The notes under the pieces: generated by a model | What the model was told of the DNA's origin: nothing | The model's database searches: none | Seen by the model: only the letters and a program-made list of their open reading frames with translations | Shown: piece after piece, positions 13,172 through 35,800 of the stretch | How the letters are laid out: every line of letters begins with the position of its first letter | How positions within the stretch are numbered: the first letter of the stretch is position 1 | From: Sphaerolaimus hirsutus | Lineage: Eukaryota; Nematoda; Chromadorea; Monhysterida; Sphaerolaimidae | Length of the DNA: 64,000 bases | Reading direction: 5' to 3' | Assembly (NCBI GenBank): GCA_964036195.1 | Contig: OZ038451.1 | Span: 26,181,927-26,245,926 of the forward strand | Program-made: the position numbers and the translations under genes

Positions 13172-13600
13172 TAGGGTTCAAACGGGATCCCGATCCCGGA
13201 TCCCGTGAAATTCCGTTATTTAGCAGTCCCGATCCCGATCCCGAGAAACTCTAAAGTCAGGGATCCCGATCCCGGAAAAATTAGTGGAACTTATCAAAAG
13301 TGAAAAAACGACGTTTTTGCATGCAAAAATGTGAACGCAAACCCCCAACGTTCATTTTATGCCACGTTTCTGGCATCCAACAGTGTTTTTAGACCTTTAT
13401 GAACAACTGTGGATGCCAAAATCTCTATCCCAAGACCCCAATCCCGATCCCGAAAAAATGCCAATCCCGATCCCGATCCCGTGACCCCAATCCCGGCCAA
13501 TCCCGATCCCGATCCCGTGACCCCAATCCCGGCCAATCCCGATCCCGAAATCTCAAAAAACCATTCCCGATCCCGAAAAGTCAATCCCGTTTGAACCCTA
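13172..13600. mobile_element. Nested hAT-like element built of ATCCCG hexamers
   Basis: The ends are TAGGGTTCAAACGGGATCC and CGTTTGAACCCTA, with the duplication GTCCCGAC on both sides (13164-13171 and 13601-13608). The interior is mostly CCCGATCCCGAT and CCAATCCCGGCC units. It is a sequence variant of the surrounding GGTCCC-type element, so relatives of one family have inserted into each other. Confidence 0.85.
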
Positions 13601-14179
13601 GTCCCGACATTAGAAAATTTCTGGTCCCGGTCCCGGTCCGAAAAAACTGGTCCCGTTTGAACCCTAGTTCTGTATAATGACAATAACAATGAATGATAAC
13701 TCACATCAAAATAACGTACCTATTCGATAATGCTACGAGTAAGATACTCTATGTCTTAAGTGACCTATATACCCACACACAATATAACTCCATATGGACG
13801 ACACCTGATTTTTCAAATTTCAACAACTTCCGGGATCCAAACTAACGGAATCAATTTCCACTAATGGGAATCAATTATCAATTGAGCATAAATTGTCAAG
13901 CATCTTGAGAATAAGATTCAATTTAAAAACTGAATTTAAACCACAGAGAACATATGTTTTTCGACCAAAGAAACTTCTAAAAAAATCAGGCAATAACACT
14001 GGCAACAACTACCTTCCAAAATAAATCGCCACAAGCAAAGAAACCGCCCCAAACACAAACGCCACACAAACAGAAAGGAATATGAAAACCGCACGCTGAA
14101 AACTTACGCAACACGCCTGAAAATAACCGCAGACAACAGCAACCAAAGGAATGTTCAAACAAACTAGAATGGCATCCGT

Positions 14180-25606
<11,427 letters not shown>

Positions 25607-25904
25607 TCTGATTGCAATATGCGGCAGATTTAGTGTTTAAGCCTGGGATTAAGGGTGCGAACGAACACGGAGATGATAGATAATGACAGGAGGGTATATT
25701 GTCAAGTTTTAAAGGGGGCGAGAAACGTCATACGATCGGGCCAAGAATCTGTATACTTGCCCACCCCAGGAAAACAGACGCTTTCAAGTGGCTTGGGTGA
25801 CTCTCGTTTCATTTGCCATAAACCATTCCAAGCAACTTACTTGAGTGAACGAACCGATGGCACATACATTCAATTTTGGGTACTTTGTCATTCGTTTTGG
25901 GGGT

Positions 25905-26545
25905 GTTGTGACGGCACAGATCAAAGGGGATTAATGCATGTTGTTTTGCCGCATTACGCATACTTCCCTAGACTCGCACTGTGCCAGTTTATTTATTTTG
26001 TTTCCGCGCACCTGTTGTAAAGATCATTCACAAACTTCGCGCGGTAGGTAACTTAAGTTGATTTTTAAAAAGAATTTGTAGACACAAAATTGCACATACA
26101 TACCCAACTTTCTTATTTCTGGTCGAATTTGGTTTGAATAAACTTTATCTGAAAGCGTTTTGTCTGCTCATTACAATGCAAATTAGCATTTTTTATTAAC
26201 TATCTTTCAATATTAATCATAAAAGTTTACATTTTGTTTAAGTTTTTAAATAAAGCAAATGATGACGCAAGCGACAGTGCACTGTAATGGGCAGACGAAG
26301 CGCTTTCAGATAAACTTTATTCGAACCAAATCCGACCAGAAATAAGAAAGTTAGGTAGGAATGTGCAATTTCGTGTCTACAAATTCTTTAAAAAAATATC
26401 AACTTAAGTTACCGCGCCACGTTTGTGAATGACCTTTACAACAGGTGCGCGGATGAAAAATTAATAATGCACAGTCTTGTCTTGGGAAGTATGCGTACAC
26501 ACGCATTAATCCCCTTTTATCTGTGCCGTCACAATCCCCCCCCCC
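25905..26545. repeat. Large imperfect inverted repeat
   Basis: The left arm includes GACGGCACAGATCAAAGGGG, CACCTGTTGTAAAG and ATTTGTAGACACAAAATTGC. The right arm carries the inverse of each: GCAATTTCGTGTCTACAAAT, CTTTACAACAGGTGC and CCCCTTTTATCTGTGCCGTC. The arms meet near 26210. No reading frame is present. Confidence 0.75.
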
Positions 26546-27870
26546 CCACCCAAGCAAATGACAGGGCAATTATAATGGAATGAAGTACTCGTAAACCATT
26601 CCAAGACAGACTACAATAGAAACGGACTGAACAAAAAGTTTCCCAAGCCACAGGCGGTGGGCGGAGTTTCCAGGGTGGGTAAGTAGCCATAACGCGGGCC
26701 AATCACCATCGTCTGAATTTAAAAAAAATAGATGTTCATTTGGATACATTGTAAAAAAAACTAGCATAAAAATACTGTTGTTTTTTTTCCACGCGATGCG
26801 ATACACTTACAGCCGGGATGCAGAGGAAAAACTCATAGATCTCCACCACGTTTTTCCATTGCTTAGAGTATGGAAATTAATTGTGCGCGATAAGGACGTT
26901 TGTGGACGTTTGTATTGTAAGTCGGAAATAAATACTTCTCTGCTAGTGTACTGTGTGGTTTGTCCTAAGGGTGTGATTACAGCTAAATGGTGTTGCGAAA
27001 AATTATAACGTAATATTTGTTGCACAAATTTCGTTTCACATACAATTATTGTCCTTTTCACGATGATTGACGTTGATGTGTTTAACCTTATTACAACAAA
27101 ATAGATTGAATGTGAAAATGCTATGAAAAAATAAAGTTTTACAATGTTAAATGATATTAATCTTATGAATATTTTTTAACATTGTTTAAAATTAATTTTT
27201 CATTGCATTTTCAAATTTGATCTAGTTGTGAAAAATTTAACAATAATATATGTTGAATTCATTATGAAAGTATGAAAGTGGCAATAATTTTACATAGGCA
27301 ACATTTTTGTGAAAAATATTGCATTAAAACTTTTTGCATCATGATTTAATTACCTGTATTCACACCATCAGTGTTCTCCAACAGGGAATTTCATACTTTT
27401 TATCACTTTCATTCAATTTCATTTGGATTCAATTTCACATTAACAGTTCATTCCACTCACAGATAAACATTTATAAAAGACACTAGACAGTAGTTAAACT
27501 GCTAGTATTTATTTGTGGAAAACATCAATGTTGATGTAACTAGTTTTTTTCTTAAATTTCAAGATTTTATACAGAATATTTATTTGATGGCTGGAAAATG
27601 TAAGTGAAGATGTAAACATAAAAATTACATTGTGTTCCTAATATTTCATATTTATATCTTTTTTAAACTTACTTTGAAGGACCAATTATTTTACAATTGA
27701 CATTTTCTGTTACATTTTTTGAGTGAGATGATTGCTTTAAAATTTACTTTGAAGGGCCCTTTAAAAAAGCATGGGTCAGAGCTCTTATTACATTGCAGCA
27801 CTTATGGAGTAATTAGCTGATTTTAGCAACATTTCACACAATTTGACAATCTAAAACCACAGGTTTCATA

Positions 27871-28824
27871 CATAGTTGTTAAAACATATTTATGTTTACT
27901 CAAAAAGTACATATACCATATTACCTCAAAATACCCCCAGGGGGTTTATTATTTCGCCAGCAAAATTCAAGGGGGTAATTCGAGGGGGGTATTTGAGGGG
28001 GTCTATTTTTCGCCTGAAAATTTTGGAAATTCCCCATAATCAGAAGTATAAAAATCAAACAATTACATAGATGTACATGTGTTTATAGTCATATAAATAT
28101 GGCTGTATATACACATTAACCCTTCCCTAATGTCACTCAATCATTGGTTTTAATCATTGTGTTCCGCATTGTACCAATCACAAACTGTGGTATTTGTCAT
28201 GTACATTCTCTTTTCATTTGCTTTTAGGGGGGTATTTTGAGGGGGGGGGTTATTTTTTCCTCCACCAAATTTTAGGGGGGTATTTCGAGGGGGGTAAGTC
28301 AAGCTAATACGTTACTTTACGTGAGTACTGAGTAAACACATTTATGTATACTTTGAGAACGTACCTTTACTCACTTTTGCATATACTTTTTGAAAGTACT
28401 CAAGTACAGAAAACATATTTCAGATAGACTTTGTTATAGGCTTTTTCAAGGCATATATGGGAAAAAAGGGAAAAAAGTGACAAATATGACATTTGTTTCC
28501 AAAAATAGCTTAAAATAGGCAAATAACACATTAAATTAGTGATTAAAGGATTAGTGAATTTGAAGGTTTGGATGGTCAAAAATGTATGACAATATTTTAT
28601 TTTGAGTTAAAATTGGGCAAAATTCCCAAAAATACTTTTTACACATTTTATTTTTGCATTTTCACTTTTACATTTTCTGGGAAAAAGTATTTTACTCATG
28701 ATTACTCATGAGTAAAAGTTAAAAAAAATTACTTTGTGTTTTCTGTACTGAAGGGGTGAGTAAAAAATAAATACTTTATGTTTACGTATATTTAGAAAAA
28801 AGTTCAGTACTTTTAACAACTCTG
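27871..28824. mobile_element. hAT-like element, CATAGTTGTTAAAA termini
   Basis: It starts CATAGTTGTTAAAAC and ends TTTTAACAACTCTG, with the perfect 8-bp duplication GTTTCATA at 27863-27870 and 28825-28832. A C/G-tract element (about 27914-28314) is nested inside. The arms repeat TTACTCAAAAAGTAC-like units. Confidence 0.85.
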
Positions 28825-29139
28825 GTTTCATAGCATGTCAAATGATGACTATCAACAGGTGACATTTCCACATAAAAGTGTGCACTGTGTTATGTACCTC
28901 ATATGTATGCAGTTATTTTTGATCTGTCTTTTCTGCTCTACATTTAAATGTTATTCTTTAGGAGTTTTTCAAGGGATAGATTTCTTGTTCCTTGGTTCAC
29001 TGTATAGTATGTTTAACAGGGCTTACTAAGGAATATTCAAGATGCACCTGAAGATGCATGAAATTTATTTTATTCAGTATGTAAATATGCTCCCTGTGGA
29101 ATGTGTATGAAATAACAGATGGGATTTTTATGTTTTATC

Positions 29140-29621
29140 CACAGTTGTTAATGTGTATTTACTTTTACTCAAAAAGTACACATACATGAGCACTGAGTAA
29201 ATATGCATATGCATACTTTGAAAAAGTATCTGTGCTCACCCGTACATTTAGTTTTTGAGAGTAGACAAGTACTGTAGAGTAATTTTTGCATGTACAGAAA
29301 TAGTATTTTGGAGATTTGTAACTCTTGCTTATCATAAAGAATACTTATTTATAGAAAGAAAACACCTTTTTGTTGTCCAGGATAAACATTCATAATGCTC
29401 CTCCCTTCTACATTTTCTGGAAATAAAAGTTAATTTTCCTTATTTTTATGCTTTCCTGAGAAAAATACTCACATTAACACTTTCTGGGAACAACCTGTAT
29501 TTTACTCAAGAGTAAAAGTAAAAAAATTGGAAAACACTTTCTGTACTTGGGGCTGAGTAAAAACAAAATACTTAACACATACACATACTTAGAAAAAAGT
29601 TCAGTACTTTGAACAACTCTG
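29140..29621. mobile_element. hAT-like MITE, CACAGTTGTTAA termini
   Basis: It starts CACAGTTGTTAATG and ends TTGAACAACTCTG, with flanking 8-mers GTTTTATC and GTTTTAAC (7 of 8 match). It belongs to the same family as 27871-28824 and 44958-45453. Confidence 0.8.
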
Positions 29622-30938
29622 GTTTTAACCAGTACCCGGGTATTTCACTATAGGAGAACATCACAGTTACACAAATACATAAACGTCAGCATAAATACCC
29701 AGAATACCCGGGTGTTCCGGGTAAACGTAAATTCACTTTCGTAAATGCAACTGTGCACCAGACTAGCATTGGTAATTTTGGTATTGGACTAAGCATTTCA
29801 GACAGACATTTTATGTGCGTTTCATTTCGCTCATTTCGCGATAATCAGTGCTCTGCGTCAAATCGATAAATCTCAACAGACCAGAACCAGAAATTGACAT
29901 TCATTTTTACAGTGTCTTTCATATGTTATGTATAAACATTATAGGTAAAATAGGTATTGTATTCTAAATAATTTCACTTTGAAAATTGATATAAACATGG
30001 AACAAGCGAAAGGAAGAATGTGCAAGAAAAATCCCTTGTAAATGCTGTGTAAAATGTCGGATGAATTTGTCAAGTGCATACCATGTAGTGTTTTTTTTTG
30101 CATTTACCGTACATTTTACATTTTTACATGACGCTTGGCAAAAATAATCTGACATTTTGCTTCTTACATGTCATTTTACTGTGTGCGGGAATGATTCCAG
30201 AGGGGAGAGTATAGCGAGATTTAAGCTACCCGAGATTTAACCCATCGACTGTAAAGCCAAAGTACCTCGCTAGGTAAGCCAAAGTATGGCGACATTTAAG
30301 CCACAATTAACGTGAAAAAGTGTGTCATCATTTAAGCCATTGTGCCTCATTATTTAACCCAATGTGTCGACTCGTAAGCCGCAGTACAGGTAAATACATA
30401 ACATGTATACATATAAGATGGATGTAAAGACACTACATGTGGCGGTAAGATCAGTCGTTTTATGGCTAATGCACTTGGACATGTGTGGTCAATATCTGGT
30501 GGGCTCGATGAAAAAAATCATGGATACTTTCGGTCCTAATAAAGCGAAATGGACAACAGACATAAAGAGTGGTTAATGCATGAGAGTATCAAATGGAGAG
30601 AAAACATTTTTATATTTATCCACATTATTTTCCATTGCATATGTTTCTTTAGCATTTTTCAACGGGGGGTAATAAAATTGATTTCTTGATTGATTGAATT
30701 GAAAGTGGGCGCGATATATTTAAAATGAGTTACCTAGATAAATATATCTATTTCCCTTGTTCATCCCACATTGGAAGTATCATTGGTCACCATGTAAACA
30801 CATATTTACGTTGGTTCCGCACGAGGCACAGCAGCGCTATGTATTTGCTGGCAGTCAAAAAATACACAAATATGAACTAAATACATGTGTACACATGGCT
30901 TAAATAATGACACAAAATTTGTACTATGTACTCATGGC

Positions 30939-31887
30939 CAGGGTTGTATAAATATTGTATAAAAATTCGAATTTTTGTAAAATTGTATAAAAATTTGTAT
31001 TTTTGTAAAATTGTATAAAAATTCGTATTTTTTGTAAAATTTTATCTCATTGCTTGAGTTTCTACCTGTTTATTCATGGATCTGGGAGCAGTCCCAAGTG
31101 TAAAGTGTTCAATGTCATGTAAAATGCCATGCAAAGTGTCAATTGTCATGACAAATGTAAGGTCAAGTGTAAATTGTCATGACATGTAAAAAATAAAGTA
31201 TCAATCGTCAAGTAAATTGTGTCCAAATCTTATGTTTTATATCTAAATCTTATGTTTTGTATCCAAATTATGTTGTTGTTGTATCCAAATCTTATGTGAA
31301 CATTTGGATACAAAAACATAAGGTTTGGATACAAAACATACTATGGATACAAAAACACAAGATTTGGATACACAATTTACACTTTGCATGACATTTGTCA
31401 TGACAATTGCCACTTTGCTTGAAATTTGACATGACACTTGACATTTTGCATGAGAATTGACACTTTACTTTATATTTGTCAAGACAATTGACAAATTGCA
31501 TTACATTTTACAAATGTGCCCAGCACACTCCACTAGTCCTTCTACTGTAAATGCAAACCATTCTTATCAATAATTGTAACTTTACACTTGCAGCTAGCTA
31601 ACAATACATACTGCATGCAACTTTTGAAAAGTAAGGGAAAAATTTGTCACAGGTTTTTCATGTATATGTCTAATTATAACATTTTTTTGGCCTTGCATGC
31701 CTGATTCTGATTTTTTGTAAAATTTTTGTAAAATTTTTGTAAAATGTGTCATTTTATTTTATTAATGACTTTTGGGAATAAAATAAAATAAAATACAATG
31801 AAACAAGAATAAAATAAAAATAAAATAAAATTTTTATACAATTTTTATACAATTTTACTAAAATGAATTTTTATAAAACCAACCCTG
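30939..31887. mobile_element. hAT-like element, CAGGGTTG termini, with introner-like core
   Basis: The ends are CAGGGTTGTATAAA and TAAAACCAACCCTG, with the perfect 8-bp duplication CTCATGGC (30931-30938 and 31888-31895). Inside, about 31088-31515, is a foldback starting GCAGTCCCAAGTGTAAAG with ATCCAAATCTTATG repeats. This core resembles the ankyrin-gene introner at 38034-38420. The whole lies within a larger inverted structure (about 30190-32060) whose arms contain CTTTGGCTTA units. Confidence 0.82.
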
Positions 31888-32809
31888 CTCATGGCTTAAA
31901 TAATGACACAGTGGGGTTAAATAATGACACACTTTGGGCGACGAGTCGAATGATTGGCTGCGGCTTACGAGACGAGGTACTTTGGCTTAAATCTTGATGC
32001 ACTTTGGCTTACGAGACGATGGGTTACGAGTCGCTGTGGTTAAATAATGGGTTTCCCTCTTCCAGAGAGACTATGCAGACTTCTTCGTAGCACACTACCG
32101 TATTTCCTCAAAAAATCCTCAGGCGAGTTGTTTTGCCGCATTCTTTTGCTGCACATTTTACTGGAGCGCAATTAGAAGGGGCGGCACAATTCGAGGGTGG
32201 GGCCAACTCGAAGAAATACGGTATCTGCATTTAGCAAAACCAGCTGTAAATATTTATCTCGGTTGGAACAAATCAAAAGCCAATACGACACACTGGAAGG
32301 GGCAAATTACTCACAAAGTTTTAAATTCGTAGTGTCGGTAAGCATACACAAAAATTTGTAGCCACAAATTGATTGGTTTTAATTGAGAGTGGTTTTAACA
32401 AAAAAAACTTTTAAACTTTAAAAAAAAATTCTTTTCGACATTGATCAAGGAATTGCAACTGTTTTAAACTTGTCATTTGATAAGCATATGATTAGGTAAT
32501 GATGTTAAAGGCACCGGTAGATATGGCACCGCACGCACCGCCACCTCTGCCAGTCCTCAGAAATGGCACCTGGCACCTTTGGCACCGGTGAAAAATGGCA
32601 CCTAAAGGGCACCGCACCGCACCGGCACCGGTGCCTTTATATCACTACGATTGGCAACAGAATGCTACCATAATCGATCGAATCCACAGTTCATTTAAAG
32701 CAACAGTAACCCTGTGCAAAGCACATACAGAATTTCTGCAAATAAAATTCACGAAGCAGAAATAGAAAGCCATTTCAGACCGCACTGCAACCATTTTTCA
32801 CATTTATGC

Positions 32810-35800
32810 CTACTTCTTGATTGGAGGTAGAACGCTGGCAGACCTTTTACCACCGGTCGTCTGCCGCTTTCCCGTCTGTTGAAAAAAATCCATTATGTTT
32901 CAGGGGATAAATGAATTGCAGATGTGTGGACCAGGGGCAGTCCTAGACCCGGTAAAATGCCCTGTAAAATGTCAAATGCCTCTAAAAGTGCCAAAAGTCA
33001 TGTAAAATGCCTGGTAAAATGGCAATCATACGTTTGCCATTCTACCGGGCATTTTACAGGGTCTGGGACTGGCACCAGGAAAACAAACTGACCAATTTCA
33101 GTTCGATCCTGGGCGCGGGCGTGGAGGCCTTGCGCGACGGTTGCGCAGCGGGTTTGGCATCGCCCGTCTGCCCGACCAAGTTATCGCTACTCTCGTACCT
33201 GTCATCGTGTTCAAGTGATTGTGGTTAAGTGGTTAAGTTGGCTCTTTAAAGTGCCAGTGCCGACCTTATCATGGAGCCGTGCGAGCTGCGCCTGCGCGAC
33301 AGCATGGTGAGAAGTCGGGTGAGCCTGCCCGTCGACTGCTTGCTCTCGGGTTGTTTGTGCGGCGCCGCCTCTACTTGCCCAGCGGACGCTCGTTCATTGT
33401 CGCTGCTAGCATCGACCTTGTGCGGCGTCGTGTCGCCGCTGCTCGGCCGCCTGTCGAACTTTGGGTCGCCCCGCAGCGGGAACGCAGCCAGTGGGCTTCG
33501 CGGCTGCTGCCGCTGCTCGGTCGAGCTGCCGCCGCCGGCTGCAACAATAGGTTGAAGTTGCGACGGATGCGAGTGCTCTATCGTTTCGAAACGGCTTATC
33601 CTGCTTGAATAACTCCCCACTGTGAGTTCGGTGAGGAAAATCATACGGCTTGAATGACTCCACAGTGTTAGTGACAGCTAACGCCTATCAGCTGAAAATT
33701 TTCTCAGCTAAATTAATAACGATGAATAAAAAAACTGATTCTTCCACTAAAAACGGACACGTGCGCTGAAAACTGATGGCGGCGGGCGCGGCGTCCGCGT
33801 GCGAACTGGACGCGAGCGTGACGTTGGCCAGCACGAGGCTTTGTTTGCTGCGCGAATGGTTCGCGTCGTCGTCGTCGGCGTAGCCGAGCAGCGAGTCGAA
33901 GCTGTCCGATCGATGTCCGGCACCAGCTCCTGCGGGATGGGCTGTTGGCGTTGTGTCTACGCACGCTAGTTGACAGACATTTAGTGGTCAACTGAAAAAT
34001 ACGGTTAAATGTGTCCTAATAACATGGATACCTACATTACCGTATTTCTTTTAATCGAAGAGCGCCGTTCTATTTTTTTCGTCAACTTTTTTACCTGCCG
34101 TTCTATAAGAGGTGCCGTTCTATTGGAGGCTGCCGTTCTATTTTTTCACCAATATTTTTCAGAATTTTTTCATTTGAACAGTGTTTTTGATGAAAAATGA
34201 ACAACATTTTATGATCAGAGCATCAATTCAAACACAAGCAAATGGGAAAATGACCCTAAATCATAGTTCTGAATACCTTGGATGTTCTCACCACCTATTT
34301 TTCTAATATTTGTGTGTTCTGGCACTGTTCCAATGTAATTTCTACCTGCCGTTCTATTGGACGCTGCCGTTCTATTTATTTCGTGAATGCAAAAAGGTGC
34401 CAAAACCTGCCGTTCCATTGGAGGTGCCGTTCTATTGGAGGTATGCCGTTCTATTAAAAGAAATACGGTATCTCACTATTCTTGGCGAAGGCCCGAAATG
34501 ATGCGTTTCCGTCAACTAAAACGCATTAAAACACATTTTCAGTTCACCGTATTTCGACAATCAACTCGACAATCAACATAGCGGCACTTCGAAATTATCA
34601 TCAATTTAATTAAAATGGTTTTCCATCACCGACGGATCTTGTCCGAACAGGACGGCTGCTGCGCGTTGAGGTTCATGCCGCGGATGTCCAGGGCGTCCAG
34701 CGAGCGTCGCTGCACTTGCTGCGTTTTCAGTATACCGTATTACCTCGAAATACCCCCAGGGGGTTTATTATTTCGCCAGCAAAATTTGAGGGGGGGACAA
34801 TTCGAGGGGGGGGTTTATTCGAGGGGGGGTCTATTATTTCGCCAGAAATTTTCGGAAATTCCCCATACGCAGACGTAGAAAAATTGAACAATTACATAGA
34901 TGTATATGTGTTTATAGGCATATATAACTGTATATACACAAAAACCTTTCCCTAACGTCACTTAAGTATCAGTTTTAACGTGTGTTCTGCATTGTACAGA
35001 TCACAAACTGCGGTATTTGTCATGTACGTTCACGTTACACTCAATTTTAGGGGGGGTATTTCGAGGGGGGGGTTTATTATTTCCTCAGCCGAAATTTAGG
35101 GGGGGTATTTCGAGGGGGGGGGGGGTTAATTCGAGGTAATACGGTAGTTTTCAGATTTTAAAAATTGTCGCGCAGCGGATGAGAGCAGCTTGTTTTATAA
35201 CGAACTAGGTATACTCGGCGTACATGATACTCTGCCCTCGCACTGATTTATGTCTCGTGTTGGAAGTGTGCCAATGATGATTACATCATGCGATTCCAGT
35301 AAAAAAAATGCAAAAAATTCATCGATGTGAATGTGTTAATGAATAACATTATAACTACGATCAATTTTGTCAATTTTTATGAAACTCGCACGCGTTAACC
35401 TCGTTGGCACACTTCCAGCGGGAACCAGGCGTGCAAGGTGTAAAGTAACCGGAGTATACTGTATGCAATCAGGGAAGTACCGTAATTAAATGGAACACAG
35501 GTTTCCCGCAGTGCACGTAAATACGTGGATACTTATAAACAGCTTAGCTCATCGTTGCGGATTCAATAGACTATATGACACATGCGCATGCGTAGGTAAG
35601 TTTGAACATAACTGAATGTGATACTTTGTGCTCAACAGAACTTTTATTGATTCGATAGGTATACTTATTATTTAGACATTTAGACCCCTTTTGTACATGT
35701 ATTTACACGTAAATAAATAAATACTATGGGGAGTGGGCTCAATTAAGATTGTCATGGTGACCGGCCGGCTTCATACAGCGCAAAAACAATCGCTTAAACG

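Larger units (their letters stand above)
11661..13666. mobile_element. 2 kb hAT-like composite element, TAGGGTTCAAACGGG termini
   Basis: It starts TAGGGTTCAAACGGG and ends CCCGTTTGAACCCTA, with the perfect 8-bp duplication GTTCTGTA on both sides (11653-11660 and 13667-13674). Subterminal regions are arrays of GGTCCC/GGGACC hexamers. Two further elements have inserted into it: 11742-12445 and 13172-13600, each flanked by the duplication GTCCCGAC taken from the host hexamer array. There is no transposase reading frame. Confidence 0.85.
6488..14179. other. Region between the Met/Pro/His-rich gene exons and the vasa 3' end
   Basis: No supportable exon was found, though the missing 5' part of the Met/Pro/His-rich gene should lie here. 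A minus-strand stretch near 9440-9530 is GC-rich and codon-like but cannot be phased. The region holds TA-flanked C/G-tract elements (7321-7690 and about 8471-8783), an AGAGTTGTTAAAA element split around the first of these (about 7035-7885), an introner-family copy (8844-9084), a GGCGCC-rich foldback (about 9560-9735) and a 2 kb hAT composite (11661-13666). Confidence 0.6.
25607..32809. other. Intergenic AT-rich region between vasa and the ankyrin gene
   Basis: No exons were recognised. It holds a large inverted repeat (about 25905-26545), two AGAGTTGTTAAAA elements with 8-bp duplications (27871-28824 and 29140-29621), a composite with TTTAAGCC-type arms (about 30190-32060) and a GGCACC-rich foldback (about 32510-32645). 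About 26570-27870 is plain AT-rich DNA with no visible structure. The vasa promoter should lie just above 25607, but I see no recognisable core element. Confidence 0.6.

Noticed and set aside
12239..13208. Reading frames rich in Pro-Val or Ser-Arg (from GGTCCC repeats)
   Set aside because: These are translations of hexamer arrays inside hAT-like elements.
33271..33608. Two plus-strand frames of 94 and 109 residues
   Set aside because: They are shadows opposite the ankyrin-gene exon 33265-33538.
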